Source of the DNA: CAZTDD01 sp964612675
GTDB lineage: Bacteria > Hinthialibacterota > Hinthialibacteria > Hinthialibacterales > JAKPRU01
Assembly: GCA_964612675.1 (NCBI GenBank)
Contig: CAZTDD010000146.1
Coordinates: forward strand, 1-16,054
DNA: 16,054 bases
Direction of reading: 5' to 3'
A model generated the notes under the pieces. That model saw only the letters and a program-made list of their open reading frames with translations. It was not told the origin of the DNA and made no database searches. Both the position numbers and the translations under genes were made by a program. Positions 1 through 6,539 of this stretch are shown here, piece after piece (the first letter of the stretch is position 1; every line of letters begins with the position of its first letter).

Positions 1-26
1 ATCAACCACTTCGAACTTATTCGACT

Positions 27-512
27 CTACGCATAACCTGAAAGGTCCGTCAAAATGCTCCAAGCGATAAGCATCCCCATGACCGTAGTCTTCCCGGAGC
101 CGGTAGCCATTTTGCAGGCATAACGAAGAAAAGGTTTTACGCCTTCCGCTTGCTGCCTTTCGCTTGGTTGGTCAATCGGTACGTGGATCCCCCGTAGGTA
201 GTCCTGTCTCGCTTCTCGGAGGAAGATAATGGTTTCGGCGGCTTCGAGTTGTGCGAAAAACAAAGGCGTCTTACGACCGTCTCGACGCCACCACTCGATC
301 AACTGGCGCGTCAAGCGAGTCACACCCGGATATCCGTCGTCTCGCCATTTTGTCAAGGAATTTCGAATTCGGTTGGCAAACACCATCTCGTATCCAGGCG
401 AGAATTTCTCAGAACGTCTCAAAACGCCGTCGGCGAGATCCCAGGTGTTGGGTGTGTCGCTGGGCGGCACTTGCTTGTCTACCTCGGGCTCCAGCCAGTT
501 GACCGGTGCCAC
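27..512 (-). pseudogene. Truncated Res subunit (helicase N-terminal part) of a Mod/Res restriction system
   Basis: This fragment reads as the N-terminal part of a Type III-like Res protein, the SF2 helicase/translocase that partners a Mod methyltransferase. Visible are the aromatic/acidic segment FFAQLEAAETIIFLREA at residues 85-101 and a Walker A motif, TGSGKT, at 137-142 with Lys141 as the nucleotide-binding lysine, followed by VMGMLIAWSIL. These are characteristic of the Res families I know. Only about 160 residues are present, whereas full Res proteins usually exceed 800. The frame closes at TAG 27-29 soon after the Walker A helix, and no DEAD box or nuclease domain follows in frame. The GTG at 510-512 is only the first possible start and has no convincing ribosome binding site. 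The reading frame runs back into the end of the intein, so the true N-terminus is lost. I read this as a pseudogene created by the same event that removed the end of the methyltransferase gene. Confidence 0.75.
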
Positions 513-1908
513 TCCCGCAATTGTGAACCATACACACTTCCGTCAAATAGGAGTGAGCGTTTTCGACCTCCAGATCGAAAACTTCTTCGTCAGTCTCTTG
601 ATAAGATAGATCTGTTACGACGACTGGAGTCGCGTCATATCCAAAATAGGCAATGTCTCCGACTTCGAGCGAATCGGCACGTCTCCATTGACGAAGGGGG
701 GTATCCGCTGGCTCTGTTTCGGTGACGGCTTCTGCAATCTGTTCCATGACGGCCTCAGTTTGCTGGGCAATCTCCCGATTAGTGAACCGAAGGACTTTCA
801 CGCCATGAGAACGAAGGTATGCGTCTCGTTGAATGTCATATTCAGGACCGTCGCCGATGAAATGACTGTCGCCGTCCGCCTCGATGACCAGATGGCAGTC
901 GCGGGAGTAGAAGTCGACAATATACGGGCCGATAGGATGTTGTTTCCGGAATTTCACACCGAGCTGATTTCCTTTGAGTCTCTTCCAAAGTCGTTTCTCG
1001 GCCGGAGTTGGTTCTCTTCGTAGGCTTCTGGCACGCTCGAAGTGAGGCACAGGTACGTGTTTCCATGACCGGTTTGCTCCAAAGGAACGCTTTCGCTGTT
1101 GACAGAGGACGCGATGGTCGGCCGTCACCCACAGCGTATGTGGGGAATTGGCGTGTTTTAGTCCCACCATCGTGCCTCGATAGCGTTTGCGGATGGTTCG
1201 TACGACAGAGTGGTACCGGCCGTCGTGACTCCGCACGAGATCACCCGGCGTGATATCTTCAATGGGAATAAGAACTCCTTCGATTTTCAGGGCGTTTTCC
1301 GTTGTCTCTTCCGTTTTCATTTTTCTGTCCGTCCCCCCGTTCACGGGGCGATCACAGGGGGAGGCAACTTCCTCATCATGGCGCCCCCGAGCAGCCCCCT
1401 CCCCAACCCTCCCTGTCGATACAGAAGAAGACCCCTCCCCAACCCTCCCCGTCGACACAATAGAAGCCCCCTCCCCAACCCTCCCCGTGAACGGGGAGGG
1501 AGTGGGATTCTGTGCATCCAGGTTGGGCGGAACTGAGCGACCGGGCACATGGGTAACGTCTGTCCCCCCGTTCACGGGGGGACTACAGGGGTGTTTAGTC
1601 TCCGCATTGTCACCGTCCACCAATCTTTTCACCCACACCCGCGTCTCCTTTCGCACACATGTCGGATCGAAAACAAGATCCCCGGGATCAGTGGTCATCA
1701 ACACGCAGCGAGCAATCACTTTGGAGAGTGTCTGGACAACATACTTTTTATCTTCTCCGAAACCGGAGATAACTGTGTCGGCCCACCGGTTACTGATCGG
1801 ATATATCGGAAAATCGTCAAAGTATCGGACGTAGCGCGGTGTATCGCCTATGACGATAACACGACCCGCTTTCATGAGATTCTCCATACCCTCTCCATTT
1901 CTCTCCAC
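409..1908 (-). CDS. Broken DNA adenine methyltransferase (Mod) fragment interrupted by an intein
   Basis: Residues 1-83 are a piece of a site-specific DNA methyltransferase of a Mod/Res system. Segments such as VIGDTPRYVRYFDDFP (residues 19-34) and MTTDPGDLVFDPT (71-83) lead into SAM-binding motif I. Residues 84-463 are an intein, and the host sequence resumes at residue 464 as CGSGT, so splicing would rebuild DPTCGSGT. After that the reading frame carries no methyltransferase sequence: residues 469-499 are an arginine-rich out-of-frame reading of the res fragment, ending at 409. The catalytic region beyond motif I is missing, and the 5' part is also displaced (see 1872-2087). The nominal GTG start at 1908 lies inside the old gene and is not a credible natural start. 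The polypeptide might be made and might splice, but it cannot be an active methyltransferase as read. The methyltransferase and intein assignments are firm; the 'broken' verdict assumes the assembly is right. Confidence 0.75.
   Translation of the reverse strand: MERNGEGMENLMKAGRVIVIGDTPRYVRYFDDFPIYPISNRWADTVISGFGEDKKYVVQTLSKVIARCVLMTTDPGDLVFDPTCVRKETRVWVKRLVDGDNAETKHPCSPPVNGGTDVTHVPGRSVPPNLDAQNPTPSPFTGRVGEGASIVSTGRVGEGSSSVSTGRVGEGAARGRHDEEVASPCDRPVNGGTDRKMKTEETTENALKIEGVLIPIEDITPGDLVRSHDGRYHSVVRTIRKRYRGTMVGLKHANSPHTLWVTADHRVLCQQRKRSFGANRSWKHVPVPHFERARSLRREPTPAEKRLWKRLKGNQLGVKFRKQHPIGPYIVDFYSRDCHLVIEADGDSHFIGDGPEYDIQRDAYLRSHGVKVLRFTNREIAQQTEAVMEQIAEAVTETEPADTPLRQWRRADSLEVGDIAYFGYDATPVVVTDLSYQETDEEVFDLEVENAHSYLTEVCMVHNCGSGTGQLAGARGRQASAAQRHTQHLGSRRRRFETF
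1331..1360. repeat. Palindromic repeat copy A inside the intein
   Basis: The 30-base element holds the inverted repeat CCCCGT-TC-ACGGGG (1335-1348) and ends in ACAGGGG. It matches the element at 1562-1591 in the same orientation at 27 of 30 positions. On the minus strand it encodes RPVNGGTD without breaking the intein frame. Confidence 0.75.
1395..1502. repeat. 36-bp tandem repeat, three copies, ending in a 10-bp perfect hairpin
   Basis: Three adjacent 36-base units begin at 1395, 1431 and 1467, each starting with a C-rich CCCCTCCCCAACCCTCCC-type core. On the minus strand they encode 12-residue units starting GRVGEG (residues 142-177 of the reading frame). The third unit contains a perfect inverted repeat, CCCTCCCCGT-GA-ACGGGGAGGG (1479-1500). 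Because 36 is divisible by three, copy number can change without breaking the frame. The element resembles the small palindromic repeats dispersed in many environmental genomes; that link is inference. Confidence 0.8.
1562..1591. repeat. Palindromic repeat copy B inside the intein
   Basis: This is the direct-orientation partner of the element at 1331-1360. It has a longer perfect stem, CCCCCCGT-TC-ACGGGGGG (1564-1581). On the minus strand it encodes PPVNGGTD in frame. The two copies flank the block with the 36-bp tandem repeats, so the whole insert spans roughly 1318-1596. Confidence 0.75.
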
Positions 1909-2087
1909 TCCTTGACTTGGCTTTCCGCACGCTTCGCAACGTCTCGAAAGGCCCCGCCCGTCTTTGATGCTGCATATAGTATACTGCCGAAATGTGCCTT
2001 AAATGATGCTTGGTTCATGAGGCGGTCCATCCAAGTCTGATTAATTCCTCTGATCTTTTTGGCCTGTGATTCCTCCCGAAGAGACTT
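1872..2087 (-). pseudogene. Frameshifted upstream remnant, probably of the same methyltransferase
   Basis: Directly after the stop of the FGE-like gene, the minus strand stays open for about 71 codons and encodes a helical, charged segment with readings such as FGSILYAASKTGG and AFRDVAKRAESQVKEWRE. It has no good start codon (the first ATG is at 2030) and no ribosome binding site. It closes at TGA 1872-1874, overlapping the start of the methyltransferase frame in a GA-rich stretch. I infer that it is the methyltransferase region before the VIGDTPRY segment, displaced by a frameshift near 1885-1905. Such charged helices precede that segment in the Mod proteins I know. I cannot confirm the match without a search, so it could instead be chance coding in a non-coding gap. 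Confidence 0.4.
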
Positions 2088-3545
2088 TCACGGAGTTCTT
2101 GCGATTCGGAATCCCACATCGTTAACAGCATCCTCAGGAGCGATTGCAGGAAAATCCCAACATCGGTTCGCCGAGCGTAAATACACTGGCGCGTCTTTCC
2201 AGCACCCGCCGCGATAGACCCTGAATCCCTCGAACATTTCGAATTCCGGGTCATCCGGCAGAAGGTACGAATCGTACTCGTCATAACACCACTCCCAGAC
2301 ATTCCCGCTCATGTCATAGAGGTCCCATGCGTTTGGTTGCTTGAGACCTACCTCATGCGTTTGCCAAAAACTGTTGGCGGCGTGCCAAGCGAAAGCCGTT
2401 GTCTCAGAGCAATCCGGGTCGTCTCCCCAGTAGAAGCGGGTCGAAGTACCGGCGCGGCATGCGTATTCCCATTCGGCTTCGGTCGGTAGGCGAAAGCCGT
2501 TCGCATACGGTTTGATTTCCCACGTGTCTTCATCGTACACCGGAGAAAGACCTTTCAATTCACTCAGGCGGTTACAAAACTCGAGCGCATCGAACCAACT
2601 GACAAAGTAGACGGGATGGTCTCTACCGACGCCATAATTGCCGGCGGGATTGGAGTTCATCACCGCCTGCCATTGTGCTTGGGTGATTTCGTGCTTGCCT
2701 ATGAAGAACGATTCTGAGATTACTTCTTTATGCCTTGTCTCATCCGCGTCTCGGCCCTCTTCGTCCGACGGTGAGCCCATCATGAATGCCCCCGATGGGA
2801 TTGACACCATTTCTAACGGTTTCGCATCGGATGGTAGACCCGGGAGAATCACTGTTCTTGTTTCACCTGCTGAATTCGACGGTGTCTCTTCGCTGAAAAG
2901 AAGGTCTGTTTGGATCTCGGTTCCTCGGGGCAACAAGTAGATCTCCACGTTATCGAGATAGACAGAGACCGAGTTTGCTGTTCCGAGATTTGCCACTTGA
3001 AATGCCGGGACGCAGCTTCCGGATGGCGCCTTGTAGACAAGGACGATTCGTTTGTACTTGCGCTCGAGCTGCGCGCTATCCGTGCGGATGTTGGTGGCGA
3101 TGGAACCGTCCATCGAGGCATCCAACGCGGCAAGCCCAATGGATGCACCTGGGCCGTTTGACCTGACTGCAGCTCGGATGAGTATCTTCCGGGTTCCTGA
3201 GAGGATGGTTGGAAAGACGAGAAGTCCGACTTGTTCGGGCTCTGTGGCGATTGTTACACCATAGCCATCGCTAAGAGCCGAGTTACCCATGGGAATCGGG
3301 CCGATTTGCATGTTGCCTGCAGGCAGGGCGTCGAAGCCACCGGGATACTCGACAAACTCATCTACGCTGTCTAATTGAAAGACACGAAACGGAGCGAGCC
3401 CTTCTTTCGCATGCTGAGCGCCACATGGACAAAACAGTAGAGTAACGGTTGCGAATACGACTATGTGTTTCGTGCTACACGATCGTCGCCGACGGCAGCT
3501 CCTACCCTCGACTGAAATGGCGAATGCGGATCGATCCGACCTCAC
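2088..3545 (-). CDS. Secreted FGE-sulfatase (SUMF1-like) domain protein with N-terminal beta domain
   Basis: Residues 1-45 contain a long basic N-region followed by a hydrophobic stretch (HIVVFATVTLLFCPCGA), a probable signal peptide. Residues about 50-205 are beta-rich and end YLDNVEIYLLP, like carbohydrate-binding-type sandwiches. Residues about 244-483 are an FGE-sulfatase domain with FRLPTEAEWEYACRAGT (351-367), DMSGNVWEWC (411-420), FRVYRGGCW (441-449) and VGFRIAR at the end. True formylglycine-generating enzymes use a pair of cysteines in the segment after RGG (a CxxxxC-type arrangement); here RGGCWKDAPVYLRSANR lacks that pair. The protein is therefore more likely a non-sulfatase member of the family with a binding or other role. 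Its GTG start (3543-3545) overlaps the TGA of the upstream prepilin gene by four bases, suggesting translational coupling. No better in-frame start precedes the signal peptide. Confidence 0.85.
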   Translation of the reverse strand: MRSDRSAFAISVEGRSCRRRRSCSTKHIVVFATVTLLFCPCGAQHAKEGLAPFRVFQLDSVDEFVEYPGGFDALPAGNMQIGPIPMGNSALSDGYGVTIATEPEQVGLLVFPTILSGTRKILIRAAVRSNGPGASIGLAALDASMDGSIATNIRTDSAQLERKYKRIVLVYKAPSGSCVPAFQVANLGTANSVSVYLDNVEIYLLPRGTEIQTDLLFSEETPSNSAGETRTVILPGLPSDAKPLEMVSIPSGAFMMGSPSDEEGRDADETRHKEVISESFFIGKHEITQAQWQAVMNSNPAGNYGVGRDHPVYFVSWFDALEFCNRLSELKGLSPVYDEDTWEIKPYANGFRLPTEAEWEYACRAGTSTRFYWGDDPDCSETTAFAWHAANSFWQTHEVGLKQPNAWDLYDMSGNVWEWCYDEYDSYLLPDDPEFEMFEGFRVYRGGCWKDAPVYLRSANRCWDFPAIAPEDAVNDVGFRIARTP

Positions 3546-4129
3546 AAGCCGACCAGGGAGTCGTCACACGGATAGGATGTTCTTGCTCCGAGCTTAATGA
3601 TGTCGCCGAAACTCTGTAATCCATTGGATGTTTGATAAGTAACCGAGTTTCCCCACGTATTGGTGAAGTCGGGACCGGCGCTGGTCAACTTGAATTCGGA
3701 GCATCGAGCTTGTGGTGGAACGATGGTGGCACCACTGAAGTGAACGCGACTCCATACTTCCGTGTAGTCATACGTGATATACGCCGCATTTTGATCCTCG
3801 TTCAAGCGGGCCCCCGGAGGACCGTAGATGAAGGGATCCTGTGGAACAGTGGATAAGTAGGCAACGGGTGTCGTTAGCGGATAGAGACGTGTATCGAGAG
3901 GATTCTTATTCGATCCATCAGGATGTTTCCACAGCGGGTACTTTCCGTTGTCCACTCTGTAACTTTCCAGTCCCGTGACAATGGCTTTCATATCGGACTG
4001 TGCTTTCGCGACCTTCGCCCGAATCTGGGCATTGAGAAGATTGGGCACGGCGATCGCCGCCAATATGCCGATAATCGCGACAACAATGAGCAATTCGATT
4101 AATGTGAAACCGAAGCCTGTCTTTTTCAT
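3542..4129 (-). CDS. Prepilin-type N-terminal cleavage/methylation protein (type II secretion or type IV pilin-like)
   Basis: The protein begins MKKTGFG|FTLIELLIVVAII, the class III prepilin signal: a short basic leader, cleavage after Gly7, methylated Phe8 and Glu at +5. A long hydrophobic helix follows. The next part (AKAQSDMKAIVTGLESYRVDNGKYP) resembles the GspG/pseudopilin family and the many pilin-like proteins of Sumerlaeota- and Lentisphaerae-type genomes. The C-terminal domain ends with an SAGPD segment typical of these. I chose the ATG at 4129 because AGGGAGGT lies seven bases upstream; an upstream in-frame start at 4168 would add 13 residues before the leader and has no such site. 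Processing by a PilD-like peptidase and assembly in the inner membrane are inferred from the family. The gene overlaps the FGE-like gene by four bases, so the two are probably made together. Confidence 0.9.
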   Translation of the reverse strand: MKKTGFGFTLIELLIVVAIIGILAAIAVPNLLNAQIRAKVAKAQSDMKAIVTGLESYRVDNGKYPLWKHPDGSNKNPLDTRLYPLTTPVAYLSTVPQDPFIYGPPGARLNEDQNAAYITYDYTEVWSRVHFSGATIVPPQARCSEFKLTSAGPDFTNTWGNSVTYQTSNGLQSFGDIIKLGARTSYPCDDSLVGL

Positions 4130-4247
4130 AGAACGACCTCCCTCTGTGTAATCCGATTTTGAAGCCAAACGAAGTCCTTACACGCGGTGTATTTCGTGTC
4201 TCCGTCACTGACTATGTTAACCCCTCAGAAGGATTCCTGCCAATCAA

Positions 4248-5108
4248 TCAGTGAAGATGCCACTGCGCCACCGGCACATCGGTTTGCCAAGTGACCGGCG
4301 ACTCTCGTTCAGACGTCACATCCCACCAACCGAAGTGGTCCCACCCGCTCGATCCATGAGTTATATAATTGACATTCCCGTTGAAATCGCCGTCCGGCCA
4401 AACGACCAGCGGCGCACCGCCACCTTGGATACTGACAATGGCGCGGAGCCAGGTAATACCGGTCTCCGGGTCAGGATCGTCGAGTGTGATAAATGCCATG
4501 TCGTCCAGGTCAAAGGCTGACTCCACCGCAAAACCATCGGCCATATCTGTGATGATGTTCACTTCCATGTTCGTCAGATCGAAATCCTGAGGTCCCAAGC
4601 TTGGCTGTCGCTGGAAGTCGGCATAATGTCCGTCATAGCCGAAGGCGATCTTGTTGTGGGGGTCCTCTTCGTAGTTTTGCACAAGTTGGAATTCAAAAAG
4701 CGAACTGCCCCACCAGCTCGCTGCATCGTTCTCTGTTGGGGGATCGTCCGCGACACCCGGAGTGAATCCGGTCCCATGAATGGCCATGAAAAGACGAGGC
4801 GGTTCTCCATCGAGAATCCCAGCATAGAAGTGCATGGCGTCGGTTCTAGGACCGTTGACCGGGTCCTGGTCGTTCTCTGGGCTTGTGAACTCCAGCCAAT
4901 TCGTGCCGTCATTCAGTGTCGCCGCCCAGCCCGGATCGAGTCCACCGCCGATCTCCGGAAGCGGTCCGTTGGGGTCCAAGAACTTGACAACATACGTGTT
5001 CCGTTCTTCCGGCCCGAATACCGGTTCATCTTGTGCACAAACAGAACTGCCGGCCAAAATCGCGAAAAACAAGGTACCTGCAAACCAACGCGTCGATGGT
5101 CTTCTCAT
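4248..5108 (-). CDS. Secreted beta-rich protein of unknown function
   Basis: A clear signal peptide (MRRPSTRWFAGTLFFAILAG, ending SSVCAQ|DE) exports this 286-residue protein. The mature part is acidic and rich in Trp, Gly and Asp, with alternating short hydrophobic segments such as LFMAIHGTGF, LFEFQLVQNY and LRAIVSIQGG. This suggests an all-beta sandwich; the pattern loosely recalls CBM9/DOMON-type domains, which bind sugars or haem, but I see no diagnostic residues. A start at ATG 5106-5108 is supported by GAGGT about ten bases upstream and by the promoter at 5165-5193. The stop lies about 120 bases before the prepilin start, so the two could share a transcript. I do not recognise the family. 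Confidence 0.75.
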   Translation of the reverse strand: MRRPSTRWFAGTLFFAILAGSSVCAQDEPVFGPEERNTYVVKFLDPNGPLPEIGGGLDPGWAATLNDGTNWLEFTSPENDQDPVNGPRTDAMHFYAGILDGEPPRLFMAIHGTGFTPGVADDPPTENDAASWWGSSLFEFQLVQNYEEDPHNKIAFGYDGHYADFQRQPSLGPQDFDLTNMEVNIITDMADGFAVESAFDLDDMAFITLDDPDPETGITWLRAIVSIQGGGAPLVVWPDGDFNGNVNYITHGSSGWDHFGWWDVTSERESPVTWQTDVPVAQWHLH

Positions 5109-5164
5109 GATCCCTTTTACCTCGTGTCGTTAATTTCAAATGTGCTTGGGACTATAGCCTTGTT

Positions 5165-5193
5165 AGGATACTCTCCCCTTCATGAGACGTCAA
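5165..5193 (-). promoter_or_regulatory. Sigma70-like promoter for the secreted protein gene at 4248-5108
   Basis: On the minus strand, TTGACG (5188-5193) and TATCCT (5165-5170) are separated by exactly 17 bases, close to the -35/-10 consensus. The start codon lies about 57 bases downstream of the -10 box. It stands back to back with the plus-strand promoter at 5226-5254. Confidence 0.5.
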
Positions 5194-5225
5194 TAAGCTG
5201 TAACGATGTTTTTCTCAAGGGCTTA

Positions 5226-5254
5226 TTGCCCATTTTCACCATCTGTGCGATAAT
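5226..5254 (+). promoter_or_regulatory. Sigma70-like promoter for the small membrane protein gene
   Basis: TTGCCC (5226-5231) and GATAAT (5249-5254) are separated by 17 bases. Transcription would begin near 5261, about 30 bases before the ATG at 5291. No other gene lies between. Confidence 0.5.
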
Positions 5255-5290
5255 TAACCGTGTCCACAGCGAGGACCCGCGAGGGTGACC

Positions 5291-5518
5291 ATGAGGTATT
5301 TCGTTGCCGGGAACATTTGGCTTTTCATCGCACTGGCGATTTTTCTGTGCCGCCACACGGAGCGAACGGGGCCGTGGCGGGTTTCCTTTCTCGGCATCGG
5401 TACATGGTTTGACCCTATCACGTACAACCTTGTAGCTTTCCTCGTTTTTTGTGTTGGGGTCGTCTTTCTAACTCTCTCGTGGAAACACGACCATTCTGAG
5501 TGTAGTGCGAAGGATTAG
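5291..5518 (+). CDS. Small two-helix membrane protein
   Basis: This 75-residue protein has two hydrophobic segments, about residues 4-20 (FVAGNIWLFIALAIFLC) and 43-63 (PITYNLVAFLVFCVGVVFLTL). They are separated by a basic/aromatic loop, and a short hydrophilic C-terminus with a Cys follows. It probably sits in the inner membrane as a hairpin. The ATG at 5291 is preferred because GAGGGTG lies immediately upstream at a usable spacing; an in-frame GTG at 5285 would fall inside that site. A good promoter lies 37 bases upstream. The family is not recognised. It precedes the zinc-ribbon peptide at 5608 by 89 bases, and the two may be co-transcribed. Confidence 0.65.
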   Translation: MRYFVAGNIWLFIALAIFLCRHTERTGPWRVSFLGIGTWFDPITYNLVAFLVFCVGVVFLTLSWKHDHSECSAKD

Positions 5519-5607
5519 GGTGTGCGGCTGAGGAAGTTTGCTTCTTTGCCGATATCATGCTTTGCGATGGCTTTGCGACTGGTGTTTTTTTACTAGTGGT
5601 CGGGGAT

Positions 5608-5799
5608 ATGTCTTCAAATTTGTGTCCACATTGCGGCGAGCCTGTACAAAAAGATGCTTACCTCTGTCCGAATTGCTCTCAGTTGGTTGATCCGGATAGT
5701 CTCTGGTCGTTCTGTGAACAAGGCGCACGGACCTGTCGGATTGTCGTTCTGTTTGTGATTTTCTTCCTCATTGTTGTTTGCGCGCTTATTTTTATCTGA
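5608..5799 (+). CDS. Zinc-ribbon protein with C-terminal membrane helix
   Basis: The 63-residue protein starts MSSNLCPHCGEPV and carries two CxxC pairs (Cys6/Cys9 and Cys20/Cys23), a classic zinc ribbon (CPHCG...CPNCS). A single hydrophobic helix spans about residues 44-63 and ends at the C-terminus, so the ribbon is probably tethered to the inner membrane facing the cytoplasm. Starting at ATG 5608 places the ribbon at the N-terminus as in related proteins. An in-frame ATG at 5557 would add 17 residues containing a hydrophobic stretch and cannot be excluded. Function is unknown; such small zinc-ribbon membrane proteins are common and mostly uncharacterised. Confidence 0.7.
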   Translation: MSSNLCPHCGEPVQKDAYLCPNCSQLVDPDSLWSFCEQGARTCRIVVLFVIFFLIVVCALIFI

Positions 5800-5880
5800 T
5801 GGAGGGGAATGGCTCGTCTGAGTAGAACGGATCGTAAAAAGCCAAGGTTGGAGAGTGGCGACGTAGAAGCGGCGTATCGA

Positions 5881-6279
5881 TCAAGACAGTGTCTGGACGA
5901 TGGATTGAAGTTCTACTTTTATTTCGTGTAATTGGGAAACATCGCCGACAGGCGCTTCTACAGCGGGTTCCTCGCCATTATCCTCGCCGCCCGATTCCCG
6001 CTCTGCGCGAACCTGGGCGACGCCCGCGCGGAGTTTGCGCTCGGCGCCTTCAAGAGTGTAGCCTTCTTCGTGAAGCAGGTGGATGATCTCATACAAAAGA
6101 TCCAGGTCACTTCGTGTATATTTTCGTTGGTTGCCGCCGACCCGTTTGGGGCTCAGACGTGAGAATTTCGTCTCCCAATACCGAAGCACATGAGGTTCGA
6201 CGCCGGTATACTCGCTTACTTCGGAGATGGAATAGAAGATCTTGTTCGGTAAATCAGGCGGTGGCGATGTTCTTGGCAT
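5881..6279 (-). CDS. MerR-family transcriptional regulator
   Basis: The 132-residue protein has an N-terminal MerR-type winged helix-turn-helix (residues about 14-80): FYSISEVSEYTGVEPHVLRYW, then KFSRLSPKRVGGNQRKYTRSD and a following helix with HLLHEEGYTLEGAERKL. The ending is a short acidic linker and a helix (QLHEIKVELQSIVQTL) suited to dimerisation. There is no Cys-rich metal-binding tail, so it is unlikely to be a MerR/CueR-type metal sensor. It resembles the short MerR-like proteins of unknown ligand found in deltaproteobacterial and candidate-phylum genomes. GAGGT lies about ten bases before the ATG at 6279. The gene converges on the zinc-ribbon gene and is divergent from the large secreted protein gene, with a 260-base gap between, so it might regulate the latter; that is inference. 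Confidence 0.85.
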   Translation of the reverse strand: MPRTSPPPDLPNKIFYSISEVSEYTGVEPHVLRYWETKFSRLSPKRVGGNQRKYTRSDLDLLYEIIHLLHEEGYTLEGAERKLRAGVAQVRAERESGGEDNGEEPAVEAPVGDVSQLHEIKVELQSIVQTLS

Positions 6280-6439
6280 GATGGCGTTACCTCGGCCCGG
6301 GATTTGGACTTGGAGCCTTCAACAGTCCCGATTCGTCGAGACCTTTCATCCTTCGCTTCACCCGTCACTGGACGAGACTCGTTCTTCTTTCGGACCGGAC
6401 TGAAACCACTAGCCGCATCAGAATGCGGGATGTACTATC

Positions 6440-6467
6440 TTAACACGCTGAAAAATAACACTATAGC
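6440..6467 (+). promoter_or_regulatory. Possible sigma70-like promoter before the large secreted protein
   Basis: TTAACA (6440-6445) and TATAGC (6462-6467) are spaced by 16 bases in an AT-rich stretch. The -10 box lies about 72 bases before the start codon. The match is moderate and the only support. Confidence 0.35.
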
Positions 6468-6539
6468 ACCCTTTTGGTCAAGGAAATTCGTAAGGAATCT
6501 TTCCAGGTCGATTGTCGGAGCCTATTTGGAGTGGATTTC

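Larger units (their letters stand above)
520..1659 (-). mobile_element. Intein with DUF559 (Vsr-like) endonuclease domain, 380 residues
   Basis: Numbering is that of the host reading frame that starts at 1908. The first residue is Cys84. The N-terminal splicing domain includes GVLIPIEDITPGDLV (211-225) and a block B TxxH motif, TADH, at 262-265. Residues 290-395 form a DUF559 domain: PTPAEKRLW with Glu304, PYIVDFY with Asp332, and VIEADGDSH with Glu343, Asp345, Asp347 and His349, as expected for the PD-(D/E)XK/Vsr-like fold. The C-terminal splicing domain has block F, VFDLEVENAHSYL (443-455), and ends VHN (461-463) before Cys464, giving the His-Asn and +1 Cys needed for splicing. Thus all residues for protein splicing look present. 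Insertion is at motif I (DPT|CGSGT) of a DNA methyltransferase, a conserved site typical of inteins. Residues about 105-197 are a repeat-derived insert not seen in ordinary inteins. Most inteins carry LAGLIDADG or HNH nucleases; a DUF559 domain is unusual. Homing activity is inferred. Confidence 0.88.

Noticed and set aside
842..1132. Arginine- and serine-rich 96-codon frame on the minus strand
   Set aside because: It is out of frame with the strongly supported DUF559 domain at the same place and has shadow-type composition.
1395..1502. 36-base periodic repeats looked like a CRISPR array
   Set aside because: The units are directly adjacent tandem copies with no unique spacers, and they read in frame within the intein.
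4179..4191. TACACGCGGTGTA inverted repeat upstream of the prepilin gene
   Set aside because: The five-base arms are too short to distinguish an operator from chance.
4220..4246. A TTGGCAGGAATCCTTCT sequence upstream of the prepilin gene, similar to a sigma54 promoter
   Set aside because: The -12 GC element is missing at the required position.
5809..5931. Open frame of 40 codons after a GGAGGGG site
   Set aside because: It overlaps the end of the MerR gene on the other strand by 51 bases, its spacing to the site is too short, and its product shows no recognisable features.
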